64,000 nucleotides of DNA from Paenibacillus xylanexedens (GTDB lineage Bacteria > Bacillota > Bacilli > Paenibacillales > Paenibacillaceae), in assembly GCF_007680605.1 (NCBI RefSeq), contig NZ_VEIO01000001.1, forward strand, positions 682,001-746,000, written 5' to 3'. The translations under genes and the position numbers were made by a program. Every line of letters starts with the position of its first letter. The stretch's first letter is position 1. The notes beneath the pieces are model-generated. The model was not told the origin of the DNA and did no database searches. It saw only the letters and a program-made list of their open reading frames with translations. Of this stretch, positions 1 to 9,143 are shown piece after piece.

Positions 1-321
1 GCAGAGATTGACGGAGCAAACCGCTGGAAGCAAACACTTCACATTACGATTCCGTCGCTTGTACCGATGTTGATGGTCGTTGGAACGTTGGCTTTGGGTA
101 ACGTACTCAATGCTGGATTCGATCAGATTTTCAACTTGTACAATCCGCTTGTATATCAATCAGGAGACATCATCGATACATTCGTATATCGCTCGGCGCT
201 GGAAAATGGAGAGATGGGCTTTGCAACCGCGATCGGATTGTTCAAATCCGTGATCAGTATGGTTCTGATCCTCGTATCCTACAGCCTGGCCAAGAAATAC
301 GCCGGATACCGCATATTCTAA
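1..321 (+). CDS. ABC transporter permease, LplB-like, C-terminal part (cut by window edge)
   Basis: Only the last 106 residues are present; the reading frame is open at base 1. The first visible residues (AEIDGANRWKQ followed by an IPSL stretch) are the EAA cytoplasmic loop that contacts the ATPase in binding-protein-dependent sugar importers. Two to three hydrophobic membrane segments follow, ending KKYAGYRIF. It is the first permease of a pair; the second starts 29 bases downstream. The pair resembles the LplB/YtcP-type oligosaccharide importers of Bacilli. No ATPase gene is visible, which fits families that share a general ATPase such as MsmX (inference). The galactanase and beta-galactosidase downstream suggest imported galacto-oligosaccharides. 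Confidence 0.9.
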   Translation, partial: AEIDGANRWKQTLHITIPSLVPMLMVVGTLALGNVLNAGFDQIFNLYNPLVYQSGDIIDTFVYRSALENGEMGFATAIGLFKSVISMVLILVSYSLAKKYAGYRIF

Positions 322-350
322 TCGAATGAACAGAGAAGGAAGGGACTACG

Positions 351-1229
351 ATGTATCATAAATCACCATCATCTCGCATTTTCAATGTCATCAATATCAG
401 TTTTCTAATTCTGATTGCTATCATGTGTATTGTACCAATGATTCACGTGCTGGCTGTATCGTTCAGTAACAAGGCTGCGGCAGATGCAAATCTGGTCAGT
501 CTCTGGCCGGTAGGGTTTTCCCTCGAAGCCTATAAAAAAACAATGAATAATCCGATCTTCCTGAACTCGCTCTGGATTTCACTACTCCGTACCGTCATTG
601 GTACAGGGATCACACTCCTGATTACTTTCCTGGCAGCATATCCGCTGTCCAAGGAAAATAGTGAGTTCAAAGGCAGAACGGTATACTCCTGGATTTTCGT
701 CTTCAGCATGATTTTCAACGGCGGTTTGGTACCGTTCTACATGGTTATTCAAAAGATTGGTCTGATGGATTCCTTCTGGGTGCTGGTACTTCCGGGTGCA
801 GTCAATACGTTCCTGGTCATCCTGATGCTTAATTTCTTCCGCGGCATTCCGAAAGAGCTGGAAGAGGCGGCACTGATCGACGGAGCGAATCATTTCAGAA
901 CTTTGTTCAGCATCTTCCTGCCGATCTCCATGCCTTCCATCGCAACGATTGCACTGTTCAGCATGGTGTTTCACTGGAATTCCTGGTTTGACGGTCTCTT
1001 GTACATGAACAATGCGAAAGATTATCCCTTGGCAACCTTCATGCAGACGGTCATTATCAAACGTGATATGAGCACGATGGCGATGAATCCGCAGGAAATG
1101 GCAACGATCTCGCAAACGACGGTGCGTGCAGCCCAAATCTTTATCGGAAGTGCGCCGATCCTCATTGTGTATCCATTCCTGCAACGTTTCTTTGTAAAAG
1201 GTATGACACTGGGCTCAGTAAAAGGCTGA
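351..1229 (+). CDS. Carbohydrate ABC transporter permease (YtcP/LplC-like)
   Basis: This 292-residue inner-membrane permease has about six hydrophobic segments. The first is at residues 12-35, and the EAA loop EEAALIDGANHF...LP lies near residue 170. Length and the ending VKGMTLGSVKG match the second permease of oligosaccharide importers of the LplB/LplC type. A GGAAGGG ribosome site precedes the ATG. It follows the first permease by 29 bases and precedes the GH53 gene by 32 bases, so one operon is likely. Substrate is inferred from context as galactan-derived oligosaccharides. The solute-binding protein gene would lie upstream of the window. Confidence 0.92.
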   Translation: MYHKSPSSRIFNVINISFLILIAIMCIVPMIHVLAVSFSNKAAADANLVSLWPVGFSLEAYKKTMNNPIFLNSLWISLLRTVIGTGITLLITFLAAYPLSKENSEFKGRTVYSWIFVFSMIFNGGLVPFYMVIQKIGLMDSFWVLVLPGAVNTFLVILMLNFFRGIPKELEEAALIDGANHFRTLFSIFLPISMPSIATIALFSMVFHWNSWFDGLLYMNNAKDYPLATFMQTVIIKRDMSTMAMNPQEMATISQTTVRAAQIFIGSAPILIVYPFLQRFFVKGMTLGSVKG

Positions 1230-1261
1230 GCCTCAATCCCTAATCACTGGAGGCTGATATT

Positions 1262-2347
1262 TTGAATTCATCAACCAATCAACCGTTCGTTCTCGGCATG
1301 GATGTGTCATTTATGGACGAGATCGAACAGCATGGGGGAACATATCGTGATGTGGATGGCAAAGAGGAAGATTTGCTGACCATTCTCAAAATGAATGATG
1401 CGAATGCGATCCGGCTCCGCATCTGGAATGATCCTGCCGGCGGATACTGTAATTTGGAGCGCACGGTAGAAGTAGCCAAACGAATCAAGGCACAGGGATT
1501 ACAGTTTCTGCTTGATTTCCATTACTCTGATCGCTGGGCTGATCCCGCGAATCAGTGGAAACCGAAAGCATGGGAGAACTTGTCCTATGAACAGCTTAAA
1601 CTGGCTGTATGCACATATACGGCGGATGTGCTCCGCACATTGAAAGAACACGACGCCTTGCCGGATATGGTTCAGGTTGGTAATGAAATTACGCCAGGCA
1701 TGTTATGGGATGATGGACGTGTCGGTGGTGAAGAACATGATACAGACGAACAGTGGCAACGTTTTGCAGGGCTTGTGAAGTATGGTATTGCAGCGGTTAA
1801 ATCCGTTGACCCTTCCATTCAAATCATGATTCATATCGACCGCGGCGGCGATAATGCCGAAAGCCGTAAGTTCTATGATCGTTTTGAAGCGTTAGGTGTA
1901 GAGTTCGATGTCATCGGTCTGTCTTATTATCCTTGGTGGCATGGAACGTTGGACGCCTTGCGTGACAATTTGAATGATCTTGCCAAACGCTACGGCAAAC
2001 CAATCAACGTGGTTGAAACGGCATACCCGTGGACGTTGGAACAGCCCGAAGGCATCGAATGGATCATGAATCAGGAAGACATGCTACTGCCAGGTTATCC
2101 TGCAACGGTTGAAGGGCAAACCCGATATCTGAAGGATATGTTACAGATTATTCGTGATGTTCCCGGCGGTCTGGGCCATGGATTTTATTATTGGGAGCCT
2201 GCATGGATTCCGAGTAAAGAAGAATGGTCTGTGGGGCACCCGAACAACTGGGGCAATCTGACGATGTTTGATTTTAAAGGGCGCAAGCTTGAATCATTTA
2301 AGGCCTTAACTGCGGTTCAAGAACTGAATGTTACAACTTTTGTTTAA
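1262..2347 (+). CDS. GH53 endo-beta-1,4-galactanase (arabinogalactan endo-1,4-beta-galactosidase), probably intracellular
   Basis: The 361-residue protein matches the GH53 TIM-barrel family, which cuts beta-1,4-galactan side chains of pectin. The general acid/base is Glu142 in QVGNEIT and the nucleophile is Glu252 in VVETAYP. The start is TTG, supported by GGAGG eight bases upstream. The first 20 residues (MNSSTNQPFVLGMDVSFMDE) run straight into the catalytic domain, with no signal peptide or lipobox, unlike the secreted GanB-type enzymes of Bacillus. It therefore probably acts in the cytoplasm on imported oligosaccharides (inference). It lies between the permeases and a GH42 beta-galactosidase. 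Confidence 0.93.
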   Translation: MNSSTNQPFVLGMDVSFMDEIEQHGGTYRDVDGKEEDLLTILKMNDANAIRLRIWNDPAGGYCNLERTVEVAKRIKAQGLQFLLDFHYSDRWADPANQWKPKAWENLSYEQLKLAVCTYTADVLRTLKEHDALPDMVQVGNEITPGMLWDDGRVGGEEHDTDEQWQRFAGLVKYGIAAVKSVDPSIQIMIHIDRGGDNAESRKFYDRFEALGVEFDVIGLSYYPWWHGTLDALRDNLNDLAKRYGKPINVVETAYPWTLEQPEGIEWIMNQEDMLLPGYPATVEGQTRYLKDMLQIIRDVPGGLGHGFYYWEPAWIPSKEEWSVGHPNNWGNLTMFDFKGRKLESFKALTAVQELNVTTFV

Positions 2348-2399
2348 AAGATATGCATAGGTAAATAATCGTAATTCAACAGCAAGGGAGTTTTCATAA

Positions 2400-4472
2400 A
2401 TGACGTACAAATTTCCACCCGTAAGTTCCAAAGCTCCGCACATGCTTCATGGTGCTGACTATAACCCGGAGCAGTGGCTTCGTTATCCAGAGGTGCTGGA
2501 AGAGGACATTCGTTTGATGAAACTGGCGAAGTGTAATGTGATGTCCATCGGTATTTTCTCATGGGTATCCCTAGAGCCGGAAGAAGGCGTCTATACGTTT
2601 GAATGGCTGGATCAGGTGCTGGACCGTTTTGCAGCGAACGGTATTTATGCGTTCCTTGCAACACCAAGCGGTGCTAGACCTGCATGGATGTCGGCAAAAT
2701 ATCCTGAAGTGTTGCGTGTCTCGGAAAATCGGGTTCGTAATCTGCATGGGTTCCGTCATAACCACTGTTATACCTCTCCGGTGTACCGGGAAAAAGTAAC
2801 GGCGATGAACAGTAAGCTGGCGGAACGCTACTCGGATCACCCGGCTGTTATCGGCTGGCATATTTCGAATGAGTTTGGTGGAGATTGTCACTGTGACTAC
2901 TGTCAGGAAGCCTTCCGCGCCTGGGTTCAAAACAAGTACAAGACATTGGATGAGTTAAATCACTCTTGGTGGACAACGTTTTGGAGTCACACGGTGACGG
3001 ATTGGAGTCAAGTCGAATCTCCGGCACCACACGGCGAAACTCAGGTTCATGCGATGAATCTGGACTGGCGCCGTTTCGTGACGGATCAGACAGCGGATTT
3101 CATCGTTCATGAAACGAAGCCACTCAAGGCGAAAAATCCAAATCTGCCGGTAACGACGAATCTGATGGAGTTTTACGGCGGATTGAACTATTGGAAGTTC
3201 GCGGATATTCTTGATTTTCTCTCGTGGGACAGTTATCCAACATGGCATGATGCAGAGGACGATGCGAAACAGGCGTCCCGGATTGCGATGATGCATGATA
3301 TTGTACGTTCCATTAAAGGTGGCCAGCCTTTCCTGCTCATGGAGAGCACACCTAGTTCCACGAACTGGCAGGATGTAAGCAAGTTGAAACGTCCAGGCAT
3401 GCATCTGTTGTCCTCCTTGCAGGCGGTAGCTCATGGATCAGATAGTGTTCAGTACTTCCAGTGGAGAAAAAGCCGTGGATCAAGCGAGAAGTTACACGGT
3501 GCGGTAGTAGACCATGTAGGTACAGAGCACACCCGTGTATTTCGGGATGTGACCGACGTAGGTACAGCGCTGCAAAGTATGGAGAATATTGTAGGAACCA
3601 CGGTTCCTGCTGAAGTGGCGATTATCTTTGATTGGGAGAACCGCTGGGCTGTGAACGACTCCCAAGGTCCACGTAACATCGGCGTGAAATATGAGCAGAC
3701 AGTAGAAGCTCACTACGAAGCGTTCTGGAAAAAGGGTGTAGCGGTTGATGTCATTGATATGGAAGCTGATCTATCCAAGTACAAAGTGCTCGTGGCGCCG
3801 ATGCTTTACCTCGTTCGTGAAGGAGTAGGCGAACGGATCGAGAAGTTTGTAGAACAGGGCGGTACATTTGTGGCAACCTACTGGTCTGGCATTGTGAACG
3901 AGAATGATCTATGTTTCCTGGGTGGATTCCCTGGTCCGCTTCGTAAAACGCTTGGCATCTGGTCAGAAGAGATCGACGGATTGCATGATCGTGAACTCAA
4001 TGGAATTATTCCAGCGCAGGGTAATGAATTGGGACTCACTTCGGAGTATGATGCAATTGAGCTGTGCGACCTGATTCATCTGGAGAGTGCAAAGTCACTT
4101 GCCGTGTATCGATCGGATTTCTATGCAGGACGTCCGGCTTTGACCGTGAACGAGCTGGGTCAAGGTAAAGCTTATTACATGGCTGCACGGATGAAAGCGC
4201 CGTTCTATGATGACTTTTACGGCAAGTTGATCGCAGATCTGGATCTGGAGCGTGGACTGAAATCGGACTTGGCTGCAGGGACTACTGCACATGTACGTAC
4301 CGATGGGGATTCCGATTATGTATTCGTTCAGAACTACACCGAGCACGTGAAACAGGTTCAGTTGGACAGTCTGCCTTATACCGATGTACTTAGTGGAGAA
4401 ACGGTTGAAGCAAGTCTGGACTTACAGCCTTACGACATTCGTGTATTGCGCAGAGCAGCGAGTCGCAAGTAA
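2400..4472 (+). CDS. GH42 beta-galactosidase
   Basis: The 690-residue enzyme has the full GH42 layout: catalytic TIM barrel, trimerisation domain from about residue 400, and a small C-terminal beta domain. Acid/base is Glu158 (HISNEFGG) and nucleophile Glu315 (LLMESTPSS). Cys123, Cys163, Cys165 and Cys168 (CHCDYC) match the zinc-binding cysteine cluster seen in this family. There is no signal peptide, so it is cytoplasmic. GH42 enzymes release galactose from beta-1,4-galactobiose and related oligosaccharides, which fits the GH53 gene 52 bases upstream. A terminator about 100 bases downstream marks the operon end. A second GH42 gene of similar length lies at 54-56 kb. Confidence 0.95.
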   Translation: MTYKFPPVSSKAPHMLHGADYNPEQWLRYPEVLEEDIRLMKLAKCNVMSIGIFSWVSLEPEEGVYTFEWLDQVLDRFAANGIYAFLATPSGARPAWMSAKYPEVLRVSENRVRNLHGFRHNHCYTSPVYREKVTAMNSKLAERYSDHPAVIGWHISNEFGGDCHCDYCQEAFRAWVQNKYKTLDELNHSWWTTFWSHTVTDWSQVESPAPHGETQVHAMNLDWRRFVTDQTADFIVHETKPLKAKNPNLPVTTNLMEFYGGLNYWKFADILDFLSWDSYPTWHDAEDDAKQASRIAMMHDIVRSIKGGQPFLLMESTPSSTNWQDVSKLKRPGMHLLSSLQAVAHGSDSVQYFQWRKSRGSSEKLHGAVVDHVGTEHTRVFRDVTDVGTALQSMENIVGTTVPAEVAIIFDWENRWAVNDSQGPRNIGVKYEQTVEAHYEAFWKKGVAVDVIDMEADLSKYKVLVAPMLYLVREGVGERIEKFVEQGGTFVATYWSGIVNENDLCFLGGFPGPLRKTLGIWSEEIDGLHDRELNGIIPAQGNELGLTSEYDAIELCDLIHLESAKSLAVYRSDFYAGRPALTVNELGQGKAYYMAARMKAPFYDDFYGKLIADLDLERGLKSDLAAGTTAHVRTDGDSDYVFVQNYTEHVKQVQLDSLPYTDVLSGETVEASLDLQPYDIRVLRRAASRK

Positions 4473-4576
4473 GAGTAACGAGAGATATGAATAGGGGAAT
4501 GGAGTTCATCGGAAACATGAGCCTTAGGTATGCATTCCGATAAACGAACGAATGTTACACACAGAGAGACATTAAC

Positions 4577-4624
4577 TGGATTGTCTTGGACCTTTAACAG
4601 GTACCAGGGCAATCCATTTTATTT
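4577..4624 (+). terminator. Rho-independent terminator of the galactan operon
   Basis: A 13-base stem (4577-4589 with 4604-4616, TGGATTGTCTTGG pairing CCAGGGCAATCCA with wobble pairs) is followed by ATTTTATTTTG. It lies 105 bases after the GH42 stop and before the malic enzyme gene. Confidence 0.8.
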
Positions 4625-4743
4625 TGTCATTTGTGGGACTTGAGGGCTTTTTTTGGACAAGATAAAGGATAATCGTGTCCACGTAGCGAAGACAAACACG
4701 TAACTTGTCAACTTAAGACTTTCATTGTCTGGGAGGAATTGAA

Positions 4744-6183
4744 ATGAATCAGAGAAATCTGGACGGCAACAGCATTATTATACGGCTGGAAATGACAACG
4801 AAAGATATCAAGTTTGGCGAAGTGGCCTCGGCCATCTCGGAAGCTGGGGGAGACATCATTGCCATTGACGTCATTTCGACCAATCAGGATGTCAGTGTGC
4901 GCGACTTGACTGTTGCGGTCACCGATTCACAGGATAACAGCAAAATTATAGAAGCGGTGCGCCAGCTGCAAGGCGTGTCCATCGTTAACGTATCGGATCG
5001 TACATTCCTGTTGCATCTAGGCGGAAAAATTGAAGTTACACCAAAGACACCGATTCACAACAGGGAAGATCTATCCCGTGTGTACACACCGGATGTGGCT
5101 CGGGTATGTTCGGCTATATCAGAGGAGCCGGGCAAAGCTTTTTCCTTAACGATTAAACGGAATACTGTAGCGGTAGTCTCCGATGGTAGTGCAGTACTTG
5201 GACTCGGTAATATTGGTCCGCGTGCAGCAATGCCTGTAATGGAAGGTAAGGCGATGTTGTTCAAACAATTTGCAGGCGTGGATGCGTTCCCGATCTGTCT
5301 GGATACACAAGATACCGAAGAGATCATTCGCACCGTGAAAGCGATATCACCTGCGTTTGGCGGCATTAATCTGGAGGATATTTCTTCTCCGCGCTGTTTT
5401 GAGATCGAACGCCGGTTAAATGAAGAGCTCGATATTCCGGTATTTCATGATGATCAGCACGGTACAGCGGTTGTATTATACGCAGGTCTGATCAATGCGC
5501 TTAAACTGGTTGGCAAGTCTATTGAAGATGTGAAAATTGTCGTGTGCGGCATTGGAGCAGCGGGTGTAGCTTGTAGCAATATTTTGTTGTCTGCAGGTGC
5601 GAAGCGACTGATCGGTGTGGATCGCGACGGGGCCATCGTGCGCACGAATACGTATGAGAATGAGGTATGGACCGAATATGCGGCACGTACTAATCCTGAT
5701 CTGGAGACAGGTTCCCTGCGTGAAGTTATTCGAGATGCTGATGTATTCATTGGTTTATCGCGCGGCAATCTGTTGACGCGTGAGGACGTACAGACGATGG
5801 CAGACAATCCCATTGTATTTGCGATGGCTAACCCTGTACCCGAGATCATGCCTGCTTTAGTGGAAGATATTGTTGCAGTCATGGCGACAGGACGTTCGGA
5901 TTATCCGAACCAGATCAATAACGTGCTTTGTTTCCCAGGTATGTTCAGAGCTGTTCTCGATTGCCGGGCAACGGAAATTAACGAAGAGATGAAGCTGGCT
6001 GCTGCCCAGGCGATTGCCTCTTCCATCTCGGATGAAGAGCGTACACGTTATTACATTATTCCGAGTGTATTTAATGATAAAGTCGTCAAATCCATGCGTA
6101 GTCGTGTTATCGAGGCGGCAATTCGGACAGGTGTGGCTAGACGTGTACCGCGTGAGCAGGCGCGTGAAGGTGGAGAATCCTGA
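4744..6183 (+). CDS. NAD(P)-dependent malic enzyme with N-terminal ACT domain
   Basis: This 479-residue cytoplasmic enzyme decarboxylates malate to pyruvate. Residues 8-85 form an ACT-like regulatory domain (IIIRLEMTTKDIKFGEV). The malic N-domain follows with PRAAMPVMEGKAMLF, and the metal-binding FHDDQHGTA motif. The NAD-binding domain starts at VVCGIGAAGVA. Bacterial malic enzymes without ACT are about 400 residues; the extra N-terminus explains the length and suggests control by a small ligand (inference). Start is ATG after GGGAGG. The stop overlaps the start of the next gene as TGATG, so the HD protein is probably translated by coupling. Confidence 0.93.
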   Translation: MNQRNLDGNSIIIRLEMTTKDIKFGEVASAISEAGGDIIAIDVISTNQDVSVRDLTVAVTDSQDNSKIIEAVRQLQGVSIVNVSDRTFLLHLGGKIEVTPKTPIHNREDLSRVYTPDVARVCSAISEEPGKAFSLTIKRNTVAVVSDGSAVLGLGNIGPRAAMPVMEGKAMLFKQFAGVDAFPICLDTQDTEEIIRTVKAISPAFGGINLEDISSPRCFEIERRLNEELDIPVFHDDQHGTAVVLYAGLINALKLVGKSIEDVKIVVCGIGAAGVACSNILLSAGAKRLIGVDRDGAIVRTNTYENEVWTEYAARTNPDLETGSLREVIRDADVFIGLSRGNLLTREDVQTMADNPIVFAMANPVPEIMPALVEDIVAVMATGRSDYPNQINNVLCFPGMFRAVLDCRATEINEEMKLAAAQAIASSISDEERTRYYIIPSVFNDKVVKSMRSRVIEAAIRTGVARRVPREQAREGGES

Positions 6184-6848
6184 TGACTTCCGAATCAACC
6201 AATAAAGAAGCCGTGCTACGTGCGGCTCGTGCCTTTGTGCAAGAAGAGGTTTCCAAGCATTCCGATGGACATGACTGGTCACATATTGAGCGTGTGACTA
6301 AGCTAGCTACTAGGCTAGCTCGACACACGGGTGCAGATCCATTTGTATGTGAGCTGGCTGCACTATTACATGATGTACCCGACGAGAAGCTCAACGACAG
6401 CTTGGAAGCCGGTATGGCAAAGCTACACACGTGGCTGGATAACCAGCCACTGGAGTCTTCCACACGCGAATTGGTAGTGAGCATTATCAGTACGATATCC
6501 TATGCGGGTGGTCAAGGTGCTTCAGTCAGTTCGCTGGAAGCACAAGTGGTGCAGGACGCAGATCGGCTCGATGCGCTGGGGGCGATCGGCATTGCCCGTA
6601 CGTTTGCCTTTTCTGGAGCCCGTGGGCGTGAAATGTATGATCCAGCCTTACCGCCGCGGGAACAGATGACCCGTGAGGAATATCGCAATGGGCGCAGCAC
6701 AACGATCAATCATTTTTATGAAAAGTTATTCAAGCTTAAAGATCTGATGAATACGTCCTACGGCAAGGAACTTGCGCAGCAACGTCATGAGTACATGGTG
6801 CAGTTTGTGGAGCGGTTCAGGCAGGAATGGGAAGGCGCGGACGCATAA
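6183..6848 (+). CDS. HD-domain phosphohydrolase (YpgQ/YedJ-like)
   Basis: A 221-residue HD-superfamily metal-dependent phosphohydrolase. Visible metal ligands are His in HDWSHIERV (about residue 30), the HD pair in ALLHDVPDEK (about 63) and Asp in QDADRLDALGAIG (about 125). Length and motifs fit the YpgQ/YedJ group, which hydrolyses nucleotides or pyrophosphate; the substrate cannot be read from sequence. Its ATG overlaps the malic enzyme stop by one base. A functional link between the two is not known, so shared regulation is inference only. Confidence 0.88.
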   Translation: MTSESTNKEAVLRAARAFVQEEVSKHSDGHDWSHIERVTKLATRLARHTGADPFVCELAALLHDVPDEKLNDSLEAGMAKLHTWLDNQPLESSTRELVVSIISTISYAGGQGASVSSLEAQVVQDADRLDALGAIGIARTFAFSGARGREMYDPALPPREQMTREEYRNGRSTTINHFYEKLFKLKDLMNTSYGKELAQQRHEYMVQFVERFRQEWEGADA

Positions 6849-6856
6849 ACGTATAG

Positions 6857-6903
6857 AAGGTCACCATAAGTCTTTAAAGGCTATGTGGTGACTTTCTTTC
6901 TTA
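6857..6903 (+). terminator. Terminator after the malic enzyme/HD operon
   Basis: AGGTCACC at 6858-6865 pairs with GGTGACTT at 6887-6894 (one wobble pair) and is followed by TCTTTCTT. The first arm starts 9 bases after the HD gene stop. Confidence 0.65.
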
Positions 6904-7167
6904 GATTAATCCCTTACATAACTGAGGTTTAAGACAACAGCAACGGGAAGAATGGTTCTTCTGTCTTCGTAGTGGCGGTATAAATATTTTACTTATTTAA
7001 AAATATGTCTAAGACTTCGGAGGATGAAGATGCAAAGGCATAACCTCTCATGGTACAATAAATCGTTCTCCTGAACTCATTCGGGCAAAAAAACAAATAT
7101 GGGGTAATAATGAACATGATCATCATCAAACGTAAACAAACAGGTCGGGGAAAGGGAGGGAGATGCC
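6904..7167. other. Intergenic region before the ArAE-like gene
   Basis: Together with the preceding terminator this makes a 319-base gap without a supported gene. It holds AT-rich sequence (around 6970-7020) that may carry the promoter of the next gene. I see no clear -35/-10 pair, riboswitch or open reading frame with a ribosome site. Confidence 0.5.
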
Positions 7168-8235
7168 ATGTCATTTGGAGCACGAGTACTTAAGACAGGT
7201 ATAGCGGTCACGCTGGCTTTATATCTGAGCAGTTTGTTCCTGAATCCGCAATCTCCCGTGCCTGCCGCGATCGCAGCGATATTTGCCATGCAGCCTTCCA
7301 TCTATCGTTCGTGGAAGTATTTTCTGGATCAGTTGCAGACGACCACGCTGGGTGCAATTGTCGCCTTGTTGGGTGGTATGGTGCTGTCCAACGAGCCTAT
7401 TGCCGTAGGATTAATTATTGTGCTGGTTATTATGATCTGTCTTAAATTAAATATGGGTGAAACGGTTGGGCTGACACTGGTCACGGTAGTATCCATTATG
7501 GAAGCCTCAGGAGATTGGCACTTTGCGCTGAATCGCTTCTTGCTAACGCTTGTGGGCATTATATCCGCCTTTCTGATTAATATCTCGGTGTTTCCTCCTA
7601 AACCGAAGGTGCAGTTTGTGAAGCAGATACAGAGTGTGTTTAACGGCATGTCACTGCTGCTTCGTACATCGATTTCCGATGAGATTAAAGAGGTTGTTTT
7701 CCGGGAAGAGAAAAGCAATCTGGGCGGATCGATCAAGTCTTTATCTGACAAGTATCATCTGTTCGAAGAAGAGCAGAAGAAGATGAAACGTGCCAAATTC
7801 AGCGAGACCCGCCAGATGGTTGTATATAAACAAATGCTGTTAAGTTTGCAAAAAGGATACGATGTACTGGATTCGGTAGAACGTCACTACTTTCAGGCAC
7901 AGCGAACACCGGAAATGGATCTGTTTTTTGATACCCATCTCGAACGGGTGATTAAATTCCATGAGCATGCCTTGCTCAAATTCGAAGACAAACTCAAACC
8001 AAATGGTGAAGAGGCCGCACAATTTGTAACCGAGAATGATCATTTTATGGAACAGGCCATTACGCAGTTTGATGTCGATAAGGAAGGCATGTTAAGGTTA
8101 TCCATCGTGGCCGCGGCTATATACGATTACGGATATCAGCTCGAACGGTTAAACCGGCTGGCAGATCATGTGCACACTTCAAACGAAGACAAAGAATCAC
8201 CTGACCACATGTTAAACTGGCTGAAATGGCCTTAG
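7168..8235 (+). CDS. Aromatic acid exporter family protein (ArAE_1/DUF939-like membrane protein)
   Basis: This 355-residue protein has an N-terminal membrane block (residues 5-145) of about four hydrophobic pairs, including the family-like AIFAMQPSIYRSWKYFLDQL segment, then a helical cytoplasmic C-terminal domain. The layout matches the half-length ArAE/FUSC proteins of Bacilli (YgaE/YqjA type). Family members are proposed efflux proteins for aromatic acids, but substrates are mostly unproven. A GGGAAAGGGAGGG ribosome site precedes the ATG. It stands alone, ending in a good terminator. Confidence 0.85.
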   Translation: MSFGARVLKTGIAVTLALYLSSLFLNPQSPVPAAIAAIFAMQPSIYRSWKYFLDQLQTTTLGAIVALLGGMVLSNEPIAVGLIIVLVIMICLKLNMGETVGLTLVTVVSIMEASGDWHFALNRFLLTLVGIISAFLINISVFPPKPKVQFVKQIQSVFNGMSLLLRTSISDEIKEVVFREEKSNLGGSIKSLSDKYHLFEEEQKKMKRAKFSETRQMVVYKQMLLSLQKGYDVLDSVERHYFQAQRTPEMDLFFDTHLERVIKFHEHALLKFEDKLKPNGEEAAQFVTENDHFMEQAITQFDVDKEGMLRLSIVAAAIYDYGYQLERLNRLADHVHTSNEDKESPDHMLNWLKWP

Positions 8236-8267
8236 ATGCCAAAATAAGATACAATATAGGCAATATA

Positions 8268-8296
8268 AAGCCCGGACAGAAGCGTCCGGGTTGTTT
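8268..8296 (+). terminator. Terminator after the ArAE-like gene
   Basis: CCCGGAC (8271-8277) pairs with GTCCGGG (8284-8290) around a short loop, followed by TTGTTT. Confidence 0.85.
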
Positions 8297-8392
8297 GGTC
8301 TATCGGTGAATGTTAGTGACGTGAATCAAAGAGAATCGATAGGAATTAATGGCAACAGAGGATAACCATTATGAATGAACTGAGGGATAGAA

Positions 8393-8854
8393 ATGGAGAT
8401 CAAGCAGTTAGATGCAGAGCTCTTGGAATGGTTGGGCGGAAGCGATCTGGAAAGCAAACAACATGAAGCGATGCAGTTACTAACCGTAACTGGCGGACAG
8501 TGGCCGCATCTGGCGATGATCAGCATGGGAGAAGTTATCGCTGTAAGTCCCGGTTGCCTTCGCTTGGCGCTCTGGCAAGGGACACAAACGAGTATGAACA
8601 TGATGGAAACGGGTAAGGCTACGTTAATTGCAGTGCATGGACAGCGTATATTGCATGTTCGCCTTGAAGTCCGTTTACTTCCCGAACTCGTGGACACGAC
8701 TCACCCGCGAGATCGGTATGAGTGTAACATTGTTCATATACGGATCGATCAGGCACCCTATGCAGAAATCACGTCAGGGATTACGTTTCAACTAAAAGAT
8801 CAGACGGGTGCATTGGCACGCTGGACTTCAACTATCGATGACTTGAGAATTTAG
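8393..8854 (+). CDS. Pyridoxamine 5'-phosphate oxidase family protein
   Basis: A 153-residue single-domain protein resembling the split-barrel FMN-binding PNPOx family. The core is a beta-rich run from PHLAMISMGEVIAV through CLRLALWQGTQTSMNM to ATLIAVHGQRILHVRL. The family includes flavin reductases, pyridoxamine oxidases and heme-binding relatives, so the reaction cannot be assigned. The start is ATG with GAGGGA upstream. No cysteine-rich or C-terminal pyridoxamine oxidase extension is present, which argues against true PdxH. It is monocistronic between the terminator at 8.3 kb and a 289-base gap. Confidence 0.75.
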   Translation: MEIKQLDAELLEWLGGSDLESKQHEAMQLLTVTGGQWPHLAMISMGEVIAVSPGCLRLALWQGTQTSMNMMETGKATLIAVHGQRILHVRLEVRLLPELVDTTHPRDRYECNIVHIRIDQAPYAEITSGITFQLKDQTGALARWTSTIDDLRI

Positions 8855-8868
8855 AGGGAAATGCGCAT

Positions 8869-8896
8869 GTGAGTAATACTATATGTGGGTAATACT
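8869..8896. repeat. 12-base near-perfect tandem direct repeat
   Basis: GTGAGTAATACT at 8869-8880 recurs as GTGGGTAATACT at 8885-8896 (11 of 12 identical, 16-base period), just after the PNPOx gene. Function is unknown. The rest of the 289-base gap before helD is AT-rich, with no gene or clear promoter. Confidence 0.6.
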
Positions 8897-9143
8897 GTGT
8901 GACGAGGTAAAACTCCCGGATTAAATCACATAACGCAAGGAAGACACAAGCGAAAATAACAAAAAACGTCTCCGCTTGCATCGGGACGTTGTCACTGGTA
9001 CAATATAAAATGGTTTTCAGAAAATTAGAATTAATTAACATAAAATTAAAATGTTTACTTTCTAATAATTATACCATTGCCTTTTCGGGCTTGTCAAATG
9101 GATATTCGAAGACACAATCCGGGGAAAGAGAGGCGCATAACAT

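Noticed and set aside
582..1184. Antisense frame of 200 codons opposite the ABC permease
   Set aside because: Composition rich in His, Arg, Gln and Cys, with no start signal. It is a shadow frame.
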